Part shown: positions 31,114 through 38,451 of the stretch, one piece after another | How the letters are laid out: each line of letters starts with the position of its first letter | How positions within the stretch are numbered: position 1 is the stretch's first letter | DNA from: a virus | Virus record (IMG/VR): IMGVR_UViG_3300028025_004664 | Coordinates: 1-44,444 of that record | Reading direction: 5' to 3' (one strand) | DNA length: 44,444 nucleotides | The notes under the pieces: model-generated | What the model was told of the DNA's origin: nothing | Databases searched by the model: none | The model's input: the letters and a program-made list of their open reading frames with translations, nothing else | Translations under genes and position numbers: made by a program

Positions 31114-32907
31114 ATGGAAGAGTATCTAGGTATTAGAATAGATTTAGAAAAGGATAAACTGTTTGATGAGTTAGGAATTAAAAGACTCAAAGAAAGTTAC
31201 ATGAAAGAAGATGAACAATCACCGCAACACCGATTCGCCTTTGTGGCAAAACAGTTTGGAACTGATACTGAACACGCTCAGCGCCTTTACGATTACGCCT
31301 CTAATCATTGGCTTAGCTTTAGTACTCCAATCCTTTCTTTTGGTCGTTCTAAGCGTGGGTTACCTATTTCATGCTTTCTTAACTTTATTGAAGATACAGC
31401 GGAGGGTTTAGTTGATAATCTATCTGAAACAAATTGGCTTAGTATGCTTGGTGGTGGTGTGGGGATTGGCTTCGGGATACGTTCAACAGATGACAAGTCT
31501 ACTGGCGTCATGCCACACCTTAAAATCTATGATGCAAGTTCCTTGGCTTATCGTCAGGGGCGTACTCGCCGTGGTAGCTACGCTGCTTATCTCGATATCA
31601 GTCACCCTGATATTATTGCTTTCTTGGAGATGCGGAAACCAACGGGTGATCCAAACGTAAGATGTTTGAATCTGCATCACGGGGTTAATATCACCGATGA
31701 TTTTATGAACATCATTGAAAAGTGTATGTTAGACCCCGAAGCAAATGATGATTGGAACTTAACGGACCCACATTCAGGTATTGTACGTGAAACAGTATCG
31801 GCTAAACATCTATGGCAACAAATTCTAGAATTACGTATGCACACTGGTGAACCTTACATTCACTACATTGATACAAGTAATAGAATGATGCCTCAGTTTC
31901 TGAAAGATTTAGGTTTACGAATCAACCAATCTAATCTTTGTTCAGAAATTATTTTACCAACGAATGAAGAACGTACCGCAGTATGTTGTTTATCATCATT
32001 GAACCTAGAGAATTATGATGATTGGAAAGATAACGAACTTTTTCTTCGGGACGTGGCTGAGATGCTCGATAATGTCCTTCAGTATTTCATTGATAATGCT
32101 CCTGATAGCATATCACGAGCAAGATACTCAGCTAGCCGTGAGCGGTCTATTGGTGTTGGCGCATTGGGCTTTCATGCTTATCTACAACGAAAAGGTATTG
32201 CCTTTGAAGGTGTGGTGGCCAAGGTCACCAATAATCAAATCTTCAAACATATCAGAAAAGGATTAGATGATGCTAACCAAGTTCTTGGACAAATACGAGG
32301 ACCTGCTCCTGATGCTATCAGCTCTGGCCAGCGCTTCAGTCATCTTATGGCTATTGCTCCAAATGCTTCTTCGTCTATCATTATGGGAAACACTAGCCCT
32401 TCTGTTGAGCCTTACCGTGCTAACGCTTACCGTCAAGACACTCTTTCAGGATCATTTCTAAACAAGAATCGTTGGTTGGATAAAATTATTCAAAAACACG
32501 CAGAGATTCATCCTGAAGGATGGGCTGATGAAGTGTGGAGTAGTATCATGGCGAATGATGGTTCGGTACAACATTTGGAGTGGTTAGATGATAATGAAAG
32601 AGCAGTATTCAAAACATCTATGGAAATTGACCAACGTTGGGTAATTGAATTGGCTGCGGATCGTCAACAGTATATTGACCAAGCACAATCATTGAACTTG
32701 TTCTTCCGTCCAGATGCACACATTAAATACATTCACGCCATTCACTTTATGGCATGGAAAAAAGGATTGAAAACTCTTTACTACTGCCGTTCAGAAAAGA
32801 TTGGTAAGGCAGATAAAGTATCTAAGAAAATTGAGCGACAAGTTATTAAAGAACTAGATATGGTTCAAGTGGCTCAAGGTAACGATTGTATAGCTTGTGA
32901 GGGATAA
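31114..32907 (+). CDS. nrdA: Ribonucleotide reductase class Ia, large subunit
   Basis: About 597 residues, against roughly 750-760 for T4 and E. coli NrdA. The catalytic residues are visible: C87 in P-I-S-C-F-L (E. coli C225), N-L-C-S-E with C276 and E278 (C439, E441), C291 and C292 (C462), a T-L-Y-Y radical-transfer tyrosine pair near the end, and a C-terminal C592-I-A-C595 redox pair. The N-terminus goes straight into the core with no ATP-cone, so overall dATP feedback inhibition is probably absent. I chose the ATG at 31114 because AAGGC precedes it; an in-frame TTG at 31060 would overlap the previous gene. Thioredoxin and NrdB follow. Confidence 0.95.
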   Translation: MEEYLGIRIDLEKDKLFDELGIKRLKESYMKEDEQSPQHRFAFVAKQFGTDTEHAQRLYDYASNHWLSFSTPILSFGRSKRGLPISCFLNFIEDTAEGLVDNLSETNWLSMLGGGVGIGFGIRSTDDKSTGVMPHLKIYDASSLAYRQGRTRRGSYAAYLDISHPDIIAFLEMRKPTGDPNVRCLNLHHGVNITDDFMNIIEKCMLDPEANDDWNLTDPHSGIVRETVSAKHLWQQILELRMHTGEPYIHYIDTSNRMMPQFLKDLGLRINQSNLCSEIILPTNEERTAVCCLSSLNLENYDDWKDNELFLRDVAEMLDNVLQYFIDNAPDSISRARYSASRERSIGVGALGFHAYLQRKGIAFEGVVAKVTNNQIFKHIRKGLDDANQVLGQIRGPAPDAISSGQRFSHLMAIAPNASSSIIMGNTSPSVEPYRANAYRQDTLSGSFLNKNRWLDKIIQKHAEIHPEGWADEVWSSIMANDGSVQHLEWLDDNERAVFKTSMEIDQRWVIELAADRQQYIDQAQSLNLFFRPDAHIKYIHAIHFMAWKKGLKTLYYCRSEKIGKADKVSKKIERQVIKELDMVQVAQGNDCIACEG

Positions 32908-32908
32908 A

Positions 32909-33064
32909 ATGAAAGATTACAAAGACTTTGAAACTCAAAAAGAAATATTGATGGAATATTTACAAGTAATGATTGCAATGCAAGATTGGCATGGTGTTGC
33001 CGATGTTGCAATGGACTTGAGAGAATTAGAGGCAAAAAACAACAACGATTATAAGAGTAAATAA
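32909..33064 (+). CDS. Small conserved protein in the nrd cluster
   Basis: A 51-codon gene one base after the nrdA stop codon. It encodes a helical peptide with a conserved D-W-H-G-V-A-D-V-A-M-D-L-R-E-L-E-A motif, which I remember from small proteins in several marine T4-like phages. It begins M-K-D-Y-K-D-F-E and ends in lysine. The ATG overlaps nothing, and the stop (33062-33064) is followed by one base before the thioredoxin gene. No function is known. Confidence 0.7.
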   Translation: MKDYKDFETQKEILMEYLQVMIAMQDWHGVADVAMDLRELEAKNNNDYKSK

Positions 33065-33065
33065 A

Positions 33066-33311
33066 ATGAAAAAAATAATTAGATTTACAGCATCATGGTG
33101 TGCGCCATGTAAAGCTTTAGCACAAACATTAGAGAATATTGAAACAAATATTCCTATTGAAGTTGTCGATATTGATGTACATTCGGACATTGCATCGGAG
33201 TATGGTATTCGTTCAGTACCAACTTTAGTAATGTTGGAAGATAATATTGAAATGAAAAGAATGACAGGCGTAAGAACAGAAAATCTTATGAGAGAGTGGA
33301 TCAATGGCTAA
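33066..33311 (+). CDS. Thioredoxin-like protein
   Basis: An 81-residue small thioredoxin with the active site W11-C12-A13-P14-C15-K16 and the cis-proline loop R-S-V-P-T-L-V. It is shorter than bacterial thioredoxin (about 108) and closer to phage thioredoxins and glutaredoxins. Placed between nrdA and nrdB, it very probably re-reduces the NrdA disulphide after each turnover. It overlaps nrdB by eight bases, so the three proteins should be made together. Confidence 0.92.
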   Translation: MKKIIRFTASWCAPCKALAQTLENIETNIPIEVVDIDVHSDIASEYGIRSVPTLVMLEDNIEMKRMTGVRTENLMREWING

Positions 33312-34293
33312 AAAAGAAGTACTACAAAAACTAACGGAAGAAAGAAACTATTTTAAACCGTTTAATTATCCATGGGCATATGATGCTTGGTTAAAACACG
33401 AACAATCACATTGGCTTCATACAGAAGTTCCAATGATGGAAGACGTTAAAGATTGGAAGAAAAATCTATCAGCTAGTGAGAAACAATTTCTTACACACAT
33501 CTTCCGATTCTTTACACAAGGTGATATTGACGTTGCTGGTGGATATGTGAAGAATTATCTTCCTTATTTTCCACAACCAGAAGTTCGTATGATGTTAATG
33601 GGTTTTGCTGCTCGTGAAGCGTTACACGTTGCTGCATATTCTCATCTGATTGAAACACTTGGTTTACCAGAAACAACATATAACCAATTCTTAGATTATC
33701 AAGAAATGAAAGACAAACACGATTATGTGTTAGACATTTCTTCTAAGAATGGTGATACCGCTTCAACTGCAACCCACATCGCCGTGTTCAGTGCTTTCAC
33801 TGAAGGGATGCAGTTGTTCTCCTCTTTCATCATGTTGCTTAACTTTCCACGTACAGGCAAGATGAAAGGTATGGGACAAATTGTTACATGGTCTATCGTT
33901 GATGAGACTATGCACGCTGAATCAATGATTAAATTGTTCCGTACCTACATAGAAGAAAACAAAGAGATATGGAACGATGAACTTAAAGGCCGTATTTACA
34001 GCATTGCAGAAAAGATGGTCGAACTGGAAGATAAGTTTATTGACCTCGCCTTTTCTATGGGCGCTATGGACGGTCTATCTAGTGAAGATGTCAAGAAGTA
34101 TATCCGTTATATTGCTGACAGGCGTCTTATATCTCTTGGTCTTAAAGGTATTTTTAAAGTAAAGAAGAATCCTCTTCCATGGGTCGAGGAAATGATTAAC
34201 GCACCAACACATACAAACTTCTTTGAAAACCGAGCAACTGATTATGCTAAAGGTGCATTGTCAGGTGATTGGGGTGATGTTTGGGCTAACTAA
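33304..34293 (+). CDS. nrdB: Ribonucleotide reductase class Ia, small subunit
   Basis: A 329-residue R2 protein that houses the diiron-tyrosyl radical cofactor. Expected iron ligands are visible: D76 in G-D-I-D-V, E105 and H108 in R-E-A-L-H, E167 in F-T-E-G, and E201 and H204 in D-E-T-M-H. The E-to-E spacing (34 residues) matches E. coli NrdB. It is slightly shorter than the E. coli protein (375) but complete. It pairs with the NrdA encoded at 31114. Confidence 0.95.
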   Translation: MAKKEVLQKLTEERNYFKPFNYPWAYDAWLKHEQSHWLHTEVPMMEDVKDWKKNLSASEKQFLTHIFRFFTQGDIDVAGGYVKNYLPYFPQPEVRMMLMGFAAREALHVAAYSHLIETLGLPETTYNQFLDYQEMKDKHDYVLDISSKNGDTASTATHIAVFSAFTEGMQLFSSFIMLLNFPRTGKMKGMGQIVTWSIVDETMHAESMIKLFRTYIEENKEIWNDELKGRIYSIAEKMVELEDKFIDLAFSMGAMDGLSSEDVKKYIRYIADRRLISLGLKGIFKVKKNPLPWVEEMINAPTHTNFFENRATDYAKGALSGDWGDVWAN

Positions 34294-34302
34294 AGGAAAA
34301 TT

Positions 34303-35031
34303 ATGAAGTGGGAAGAAGATTTAGTCGGTGATATACGTACACATACGGCATGGGATGATAAAGACGGTGACCGCCGTATTATGATTGGTGATAATAATCC
34401 ATATTATAAACACGGAGGCTGGAAAGAAACATCCGAATTGAGCCGTGAGGCTTTACTAGAGAGATTCTTAAAGGTACGTGATACTTGTTCGGCAATTTTA
34501 GAAATTGGTGTGAGTAGAAATGGTCCAGATTCTTTCAGTCAGGTCTTTCTGAAAAATAAAAAGAAAGAAACTGTCTACATTGGTATAGATATTGATGATA
34601 AGTCATATCTGAATGATGTTGAAAACAATGTACATACTATTAGAAACAGCAGTTCGAATATTGATGAGAACATGAAATGGATAGATGAAATATTTGAAAA
34701 ATGTAATCTAAAGAGAAAACAATTTGACTTTATCTTCATTGATGGTTGGCATAGTATCAACCAATGTTTGATTGACTGGGAATACACAAAAATTCTAGGT
34801 GAAAACGCTATAGTTGGATTACACGATACAGCTTATCATCCTGGACCTAAAGCATTCGTTTCTGGTTTAAATACGGATATTTGGCACGTTGAGAAGAATG
34901 CATTATCAACACCTAAAGATTGGGGAATCGGATTTGCTTGGAAGAAAAATAATCCATGGACACCTTTTGAAGAAGGTTACATTTGGGATATTGAACCAGC
35001 TGATGCCGATACAATAGCTAATTCAAGATAA
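34303..35031 (+). CDS. Class I SAM-dependent methyltransferase
   Basis: A 242-residue protein with a Rossmann motif I at A-I-L-E-I-G-V-S-R-N-G, an acidic post-I D-I-D-D and a motif IV F-D-F-I-F-I-D-G-W-H-S, as in the Methyltransf_24 group. A later A-I-V-G-L-H-D-T strand resembles the protein encoded at 10406, so the two may share substrate class. An ATGA overlap is absent; an AAGGAAA site precedes the start. Target could be a glycan intermediate or small molecule. Confidence 0.8.
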   Translation: MKWEEDLVGDIRTHTAWDDKDGDRRIMIGDNNPYYKHGGWKETSELSREALLERFLKVRDTCSAILEIGVSRNGPDSFSQVFLKNKKKETVYIGIDIDDKSYLNDVENNVHTIRNSSSNIDENMKWIDEIFEKCNLKRKQFDFIFIDGWHSINQCLIDWEYTKILGENAIVGLHDTAYHPGPKAFVSGLNTDIWHVEKNALSTPKDWGIGFAWKKNNPWTPFEEGYIWDIEPADADTIANSR

Positions 35032-35044
35032 AAAAGGAAATCAA

Positions 35045-35236
35045 ATGACAACAAAAACAATAACAGCAGAATGTCATAATTGTGAATCTAGTTACGACAT
35101 AGTTTATATGGAAGAATTAGTTTCTGAACAGTATCCAGAGATTTGCCCATTTTGTGGTGAACACATTGAAGATTTGTCCGAACAAGAAGAATATATAGAG
35201 GATGATGAACTCAATGATGATGAAAAATGGGACTAA
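35045..35236 (+). CDS. Zinc-ribbon protein
   Basis: A 63-residue protein with two CxxC pairs, C10-H-N-C13 and C34-P-F-C37, forming a zinc ribbon, followed by a strongly acidic tail. Small ribbons of this type are common in phages and can contact RNA polymerase or nucleic acids. It overlaps the next gene by ten bases. Role unproven. Confidence 0.8.
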   Translation: MTTKTITAECHNCESSYDIVYMEELVSEQYPEICPFCGEHIEDLSEQEEYIEDDELNDDEKWD

Positions 35237-35640
35237 ATTGGTTATACAAAGAAGTAGATTTTACAGAAGATTTAATTGGTGATAATTATGGATTTGTTTA
35301 TCGGATTACCAACATGGTAGATGGTAAACAATATATTGGTAAGAAATTCTTTTACACATCCAAAACAAAACAAGTAAAAGGTAAGAAGAAACGTTTCAAA
35401 GTTTCCTCGGACTGGCAAACTTACTACGGTTCTAGTGACATTTTACAAAAAGATGTTATACTACATGGCCAAGATAACTTTAAGAGAGAAATCATCCACT
35501 TATGCAAAAGCAAAGGTGAATGTGGTTACCTTGAGGCAAAAGAACAGTTTGTTAATGGTGTGTTAGAAAGTGATATGTATTACAATAGCTGGATTATGGT
35601 TAGAGTGAGAAAGTCACATATTAAAGGATTACAATGTTAG
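35227..35640 (+). CDS. GIY-YIG-like endonuclease
   Basis: A 137-residue protein with G22-F-V-Y25 and Y36-I-G38, the two-part GIY-YIG signature, plus a basic loop (K-G-K-K-K-R-F-K) and a downstream E-A-K-E-Q-F helix supplying the likely catalytic glutamate. Similar short proteins occur in many T4-like marine phages and are related to Seg/I-TevI endonucleases, though many are fixed rather than mobile. There are no flanking repeats here, unlike the HNH gene at 20410. Confidence 0.78.
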   Translation: MGLNWLYKEVDFTEDLIGDNYGFVYRITNMVDGKQYIGKKFFYTSKTKQVKGKKKRFKVSSDWQTYYGSSDILQKDVILHGQDNFKREIIHLCKSKGECGYLEAKEQFVNGVLESDMYYNSWIMVRVRKSHIKGLQC

Positions 35641-35969
35641 CGTATTTTAAGGACATGACAGACTTTGATGTTTTGTTTTGGTTACCAACAGACAAAGAAG
35701 ATGTTATGAAGGTTGAGAGTTGTAAGTATAAAATACCAGGTGAACAAATCGGTGGAAGTGATTTAGGTCCAGAATATCATATTGTAATATTTAAATTTGA
35801 TAATGAAACTGGAACATATGACCATGATAGATGGGATGCCATTTTGTCGGATCCTAGAGTTTATGTTTCTGGATTAATTCCACAATCATGGTATGGATTT
35901 GTGGCCAGAAAAACCACAGAATCGCAAGATTTTGTTGATGACATACTTGACAAAATTAAGAATATCTGA
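35634..35969 (+). CDS. Hypothetical protein
   Basis: A 111-residue acidic protein overlapping the GIY-YIG gene by seven bases. It contains aromatic-rich stretches (F-D-V-L-F-W-L-P and P-Q-S-W-Y-G-F-V-A-R-K) around a charged centre and no membrane span. The promoter of the RNase H gene begins inside its 3' end. I do not recognise a family. Confidence 0.65.
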   Translation: MLAYFKDMTDFDVLFWLPTDKEDVMKVESCKYKIPGEQIGGSDLGPEYHIVIFKFDNETGTYDHDRWDAILSDPRVYVSGLIPQSWYGFVARKTTESQDFVDDILDKIKNI

Positions 35970-35975
35970 TACAAT
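35947..35975 (+). promoter_or_regulatory. Sigma-70 promoter for RNase H gene
   Basis: TTGACA (35947-35952) and TACAAT (35970-35975) are 17 bases apart, with the -35 box inside the end of the upstream gene. The leader contains a tandem 9-base near-repeat, ATTGAAACT (35984-35992) and ATTGAAAGT (35993-36001), just before the ATG at 36007. Confidence 0.8.
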
Positions 35976-36006
35976 GTTACTTTATTGAAACTATTGAAAG
36001 TTTATT

Positions 36007-36864
36007 ATGATTCTCGTTGACCTCAATCAGGTTTTGTTAGCTGGTCTAATGGCACAAATTGCCAATACAAAAAATGTAAAGTTGGAAGAAAGTCTTATCA
36101 GACATATGATCCTGAATATCATCAGGAGTCACCTAAAGAACTTCCGTAAAGAGTATGGCGAAGTTGTGTTATGTTCTGATAACCGTAAATACTGGCGCAA
36201 GGAGTTCTTTCCTTTCTACAAAGCCGGACGTAAAAAATCACGTAAAAATTCAGACTTGGATTGGCATCTTATCTTTGATATGTTGGCCAAGTTTAAGGTT
36301 GAACTCAAAGAAAATTTCCCATATAAAGTAATTGATGTTGAAGGTGCAGAAGCCGATGATATTATTGGCACTCTTGTTCCCCGTCACATTATGAATGAAA
36401 ACATCTTGATTATTTCAAGTGATGGTGATTTCTTACAATTGCAAATGTATAATGGTCGTAGTAAATACACCGTTAAACAATATAATCCGACACAAAAGAA
36501 ATTTCTCATTTCGGAAAATCCATTGGATGAATTGAAACAGAAAATTATCAATGGTGATAAAGGTGATGGTATTCCAAACATTCTTTCACCAAGTGATACC
36601 TTTGTACGTGAAATACGCCAAAAGGTAATGACAGAAGCCAAACTCACCAAATTTATGTCAGAAAATTATACCGAATATGATGAAAATTCTAAGATTGGTT
36701 TTTCACGTAATCAGACTTTAATTGACTTGCGTAACATACCAGGTGAAATACAGTCTAAAATTATAAATAATTATGAAGAAACAGTTCCAGCTAAAGGTAA
36801 ATTACTGGATTATTTTATAGCAAACAAACTTTTTAACTTAATGGAAGTAATCGAGGAATTTTAA
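36007..36864 (+). CDS. rnh: RNase H / 5'-3' exonuclease (T4 Rnh-like)
   Basis: A 285-residue FEN-1 family nuclease that removes RNA primers during lagging-strand synthesis. Acidic metal ligands are in the expected places: D5 in L-V-D-L-N, E115-A-D117-D118, D139-G-D141 and D184-K-G-D187, followed by the helix-hairpin-helix-like G-I-P-N. Length is close to T4 RNase H (305). It has a dedicated near-consensus promoter. The next gene starts at the last base of its stop codon. Confidence 0.93.
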   Translation: MILVDLNQVLLAGLMAQIANTKNVKLEESLIRHMILNIIRSHLKNFRKEYGEVVLCSDNRKYWRKEFFPFYKAGRKKSRKNSDLDWHLIFDMLAKFKVELKENFPYKVIDVEGAEADDIIGTLVPRHIMNENILIISSDGDFLQLQMYNGRSKYTVKQYNPTQKKFLISENPLDELKQKIINGDKGDGIPNILSPSDTFVREIRQKVMTEAKLTKFMSENYTEYDENSKIGFSRNQTLIDLRNIPGEIQSKIINNYEETVPAKGKLLDYFIANKLFNLMEVIEEF

Positions 36865-37289
36865 TGAAAAATCTTTATGAAGTATTTGATGAATTTGAAA
36901 CTGCTAAAAACAAACAAGAAAGAATGAAAGTGATAGAAAGAAATTTGTCACATAATCTTACCAATGTACTACAATTAACCTTTCATCCAGATTTCAAATG
37001 GAAAGTGAAAGAACTTCCAGATAATTATAAAGTCCCAACTGATATGTTACCTGGATTAACATATGATAGCTTAAATGCACAATTGCGTAGACTTTATATG
37101 TTTAGAGAAGGTGATCCAACAGCTGAATCATTAACAGAAAAACGCCGAACAGAAATATTACTACAACTGCTTGAGGCACTTGAACCCCGTGAAGCAGAAG
37201 TTATCTTGGGAATATTTCAAAAGGATTTAGGCGTTAAAGGTCTTGATTATAAATTTGTTAAAGAAGCATTTCCGGATTTAATTCCATAA
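36864..37289 (+). CDS. Conserved phage protein (DUF6433-like)
   Basis: A 141-residue, helical, soluble protein with F-D-E-F-E-x-A-K-N-K-Q-E-R, L-N-A-Q-L-R-R-L-Y, and L-L-E-A-L-E-P-R-E-A-E-V, a signature I associate with DUF6433 in T4-like marine phages. It usually lies next to replication or recombination genes. Here it overlaps the RNase H stop codon, suggesting a role in replication, possibly as loader or assembly factor, which is inferred from position only. Confidence 0.78.
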   Translation: MKNLYEVFDEFETAKNKQERMKVIERNLSHNLTNVLQLTFHPDFKWKVKELPDNYKVPTDMLPGLTYDSLNAQLRRLYMFREGDPTAESLTEKRRTEILLQLLEALEPREAEVILGIFQKDLGVKGLDYKFVKEAFPDLIP

Positions 37290-37310
37290 TTATATAAAAG
37301 GAGTAAGTAA

Positions 37311-37493
37311 GTGTCAAAGTTTGTGGCTAAGTTTCGCAAGAATGATTATGATGATGATTTTTCACCAAAGCGTAATAGACGTAGGGATGAAAAAGTAGAA
37401 AAGAGAAAAATTAAGCATAATTATGATGAGTATGATTATGATACCAGCCTCGGATCATCAAAAAAGAGTAATAAAGTAAGAAAAAGTTACTAA
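37311..37493 (+). CDS. Small highly charged protein
   Basis: A 60-residue protein with a GTG start chosen for its strong AAAAGGAG ribosome binding site. It is composed almost entirely of K, R, D, E, Y, N and S, so it is probably disordered and could bind nucleic acid or the acidic or basic surface of a partner. No family is recognised. Confidence 0.65.
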   Translation: MSKFVAKFRKNDYDDDFSPKRNRRRDEKVEKRKIKHNYDEYDYDTSLGSSKKSNKVRKSY

Positions 37494-37544
37494 TGTTGTA
37501 ATCCTACAACACCGCTTGACATTCGACTGAAAAAAGAGTATAAT
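37494..37544 (+). promoter_or_regulatory. Sigma-70 promoter with upstream dyad
   Basis: TTGACA (37516-37521) and TATAAT (37539-37544) are 17 bases apart, a perfect consensus, for the gene at 37568. Just upstream, TGTTGTA (37494-37500) and TACAACA (37505-37511) form a perfect 7-bp dyad with a four-base centre, ending four bases before the -35 box. No T-run follows, so an operator or activator site is as likely as a terminator. Confidence 0.78.
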
Positions 37545-37567
37545 TCTTATTCGTTTGGAGTAATATT

Positions 37568-37906
37568 ATGATGTTTCATGTGAATCTACGTAAGTCAAAG
37601 CAAAAAAATGTGACAAAAGCCGCTCGTGAGCAATATGAGCAGTGGTTGGCTTCACACCAAAAACCCATAGTCAAAAAACTACATACACCAAGCACCAAAT
37701 TATCAGGATATTCTTTGTCGGCACCTCCTGGTCGTGAGACAAAGCACTATCCGTCATTAGATACAGGTTTAGGTAACGCTATGAAGGCTGCACCTAAAGT
37801 TTATACAGGCACAAAAGTGATGGGAATTGCAACAATGCACAAATCAAACGCTGTGCCTGTGTTTAACAGCGAAGAAGCTGTAGAAATTTCAAGTATGAGG
37901 CGATAA
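37568..37906 (+). CDS. Hypothetical protein
   Basis: A 112-residue basic protein behind a consensus promoter, with ATG codons at 37568 and 37571. It has an N-terminal basic helix (R-K-S-K-Q-K-N) and a conserved S-L-S-A-P-P-G-R-E-T-K-H-Y-P-S-L-D then H-K-S-N-A-V-P-V-F region. Similar proteins occur in related phages; no catalytic motif is seen. It leads a run of four very small genes. Confidence 0.7.
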   Translation: MMFHVNLRKSKQKNVTKAAREQYEQWLASHQKPIVKKLHTPSTKLSGYSLSAPPGRETKHYPSLDTGLGNAMKAAPKVYTGTKVMGIATMHKSNAVPVFNSEEAVEISSMRR

Positions 37907-37907
37907 A

Positions 37908-38078
37908 ATGAAGAAAAATTTAAAATTAATTCTAGAATTGAAACGTCCGGTTTGCCGTACGCCGATTAAGCCTGTGCAAAAACACAGAATTGAAACAAAA
38001 TTTGACCGCAAAAACGCTAAAAAAGCGATTATGTCGTCAATTTATGAGTTAGGAGACAAAAATGTCGCAAAATACTGA
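37908..38078 (+). CDS. Small basic protein
   Basis: A 56-residue gene, two bases after the preceding stop. It begins M-K-K-N-L-K-L-I-L-E-L-K-R and includes R-T-P-I-K-P-V-Q-K-H-R-I-E-T-K-F. The protein is strongly basic. I remember similar short proteins in marine T4-like phages. Its last 17 bases overlap the next gene. Function unknown. Confidence 0.65.
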   Translation: MKKNLKLILELKRPVCRTPIKPVQKHRIETKFDRKNAKKAIMSSIYELGDKNVAKY

Positions 38079-38220
38079 ACAAATGGTGCCAGCTGACTTG
38101 GTGTGTGATGAACTACAACCTTGGCAAAGACTGGAAAACGTTATGAAAATGTGGGCAGCGCAATCCGGACATGATAATGACCAAGATTGGTATAAGAAAA
38201 TGAAGGAATACTATGAATAA
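38062..38220 (+). CDS. Small acidic protein
   Basis: A 52-residue gene with an AGGAG site at 38051-38055. It contains W-Q-R-L-E-N-V-M-K-M-W and ends with D-W-Y-K-K-M-K-E-Y-Y-E, mainly helical. It overlaps the genes on both sides. Support comes from the ribosome binding site and tight packing; no family is recognised. Confidence 0.6.
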   Translation: MSQNTEQMVPADLVCDELQPWQRLENVMKMWAAQSGHDNDQDWYKKMKEYYE

Positions 38221-38395
38221 GATATACAATTACGAAGAATTATTTCAGGATATTCCTGGAGACCCCGATAATTTCCTTTTTACTATTCCTCCAGAAATGT
38301 TAGAAGAAACAGGATGGAAAACAGGCGACATTTTAAATATATCCACGGAAAACGGATCAATAGTGTTGTCAAAAAAAGACACAACCGTAACATAA
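38213..38395 (+). CDS. AbrB-like small protein
   Basis: A 60-residue protein ending in a swapped-hairpin AbrB/MazE-type segment: F-T-I-P-P-E-M-L-E-E-T-G-W-K-T-G-D-I-L, then G-S-I-V-L-S-K. The N-terminal 20 residues are acidic. AbrB-fold proteins bind DNA as dimers and act as transition-state regulators or antitoxins. Here it could be a regulator of early phage promoters, several of which show palindromes nearby. No toxin gene is seen next to it. Confidence 0.7.
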   Translation: MNKIYNYEELFQDIPGDPDNFLFTIPPEMLEETGWKTGDILNISTENGSIVLSKKDTTVT

Positions 38396-38397
38396 AT

Positions 38398-38427
38398 TTG
38401 ACAATCTAACATTGACTATGTTACAAT
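38398..38427 (+). promoter_or_regulatory. Sigma-70 promoter for the VWA protein gene
   Basis: TTGACA (38398-38403) and TACAAT (38422-38427) are 18 bases apart, 25 bases upstream of the ATG at 38452. ACAATA (38423-38428) and TATTGT (38434-38439) form a short dyad over the -10 and start-site region. An AAGGAAG ribosome binding site follows. Confidence 0.78.
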
Positions 38428-38451
38428 AGGATATATTGTTAAGGAAGTAAC

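Noticed and set aside
35227-35640. GIY-YIG gene as a recent mobile insertion
   Set aside because: No flanking repeats or disrupted neighbours are visible, and its short overlaps with both neighbours fit a stable resident gene.
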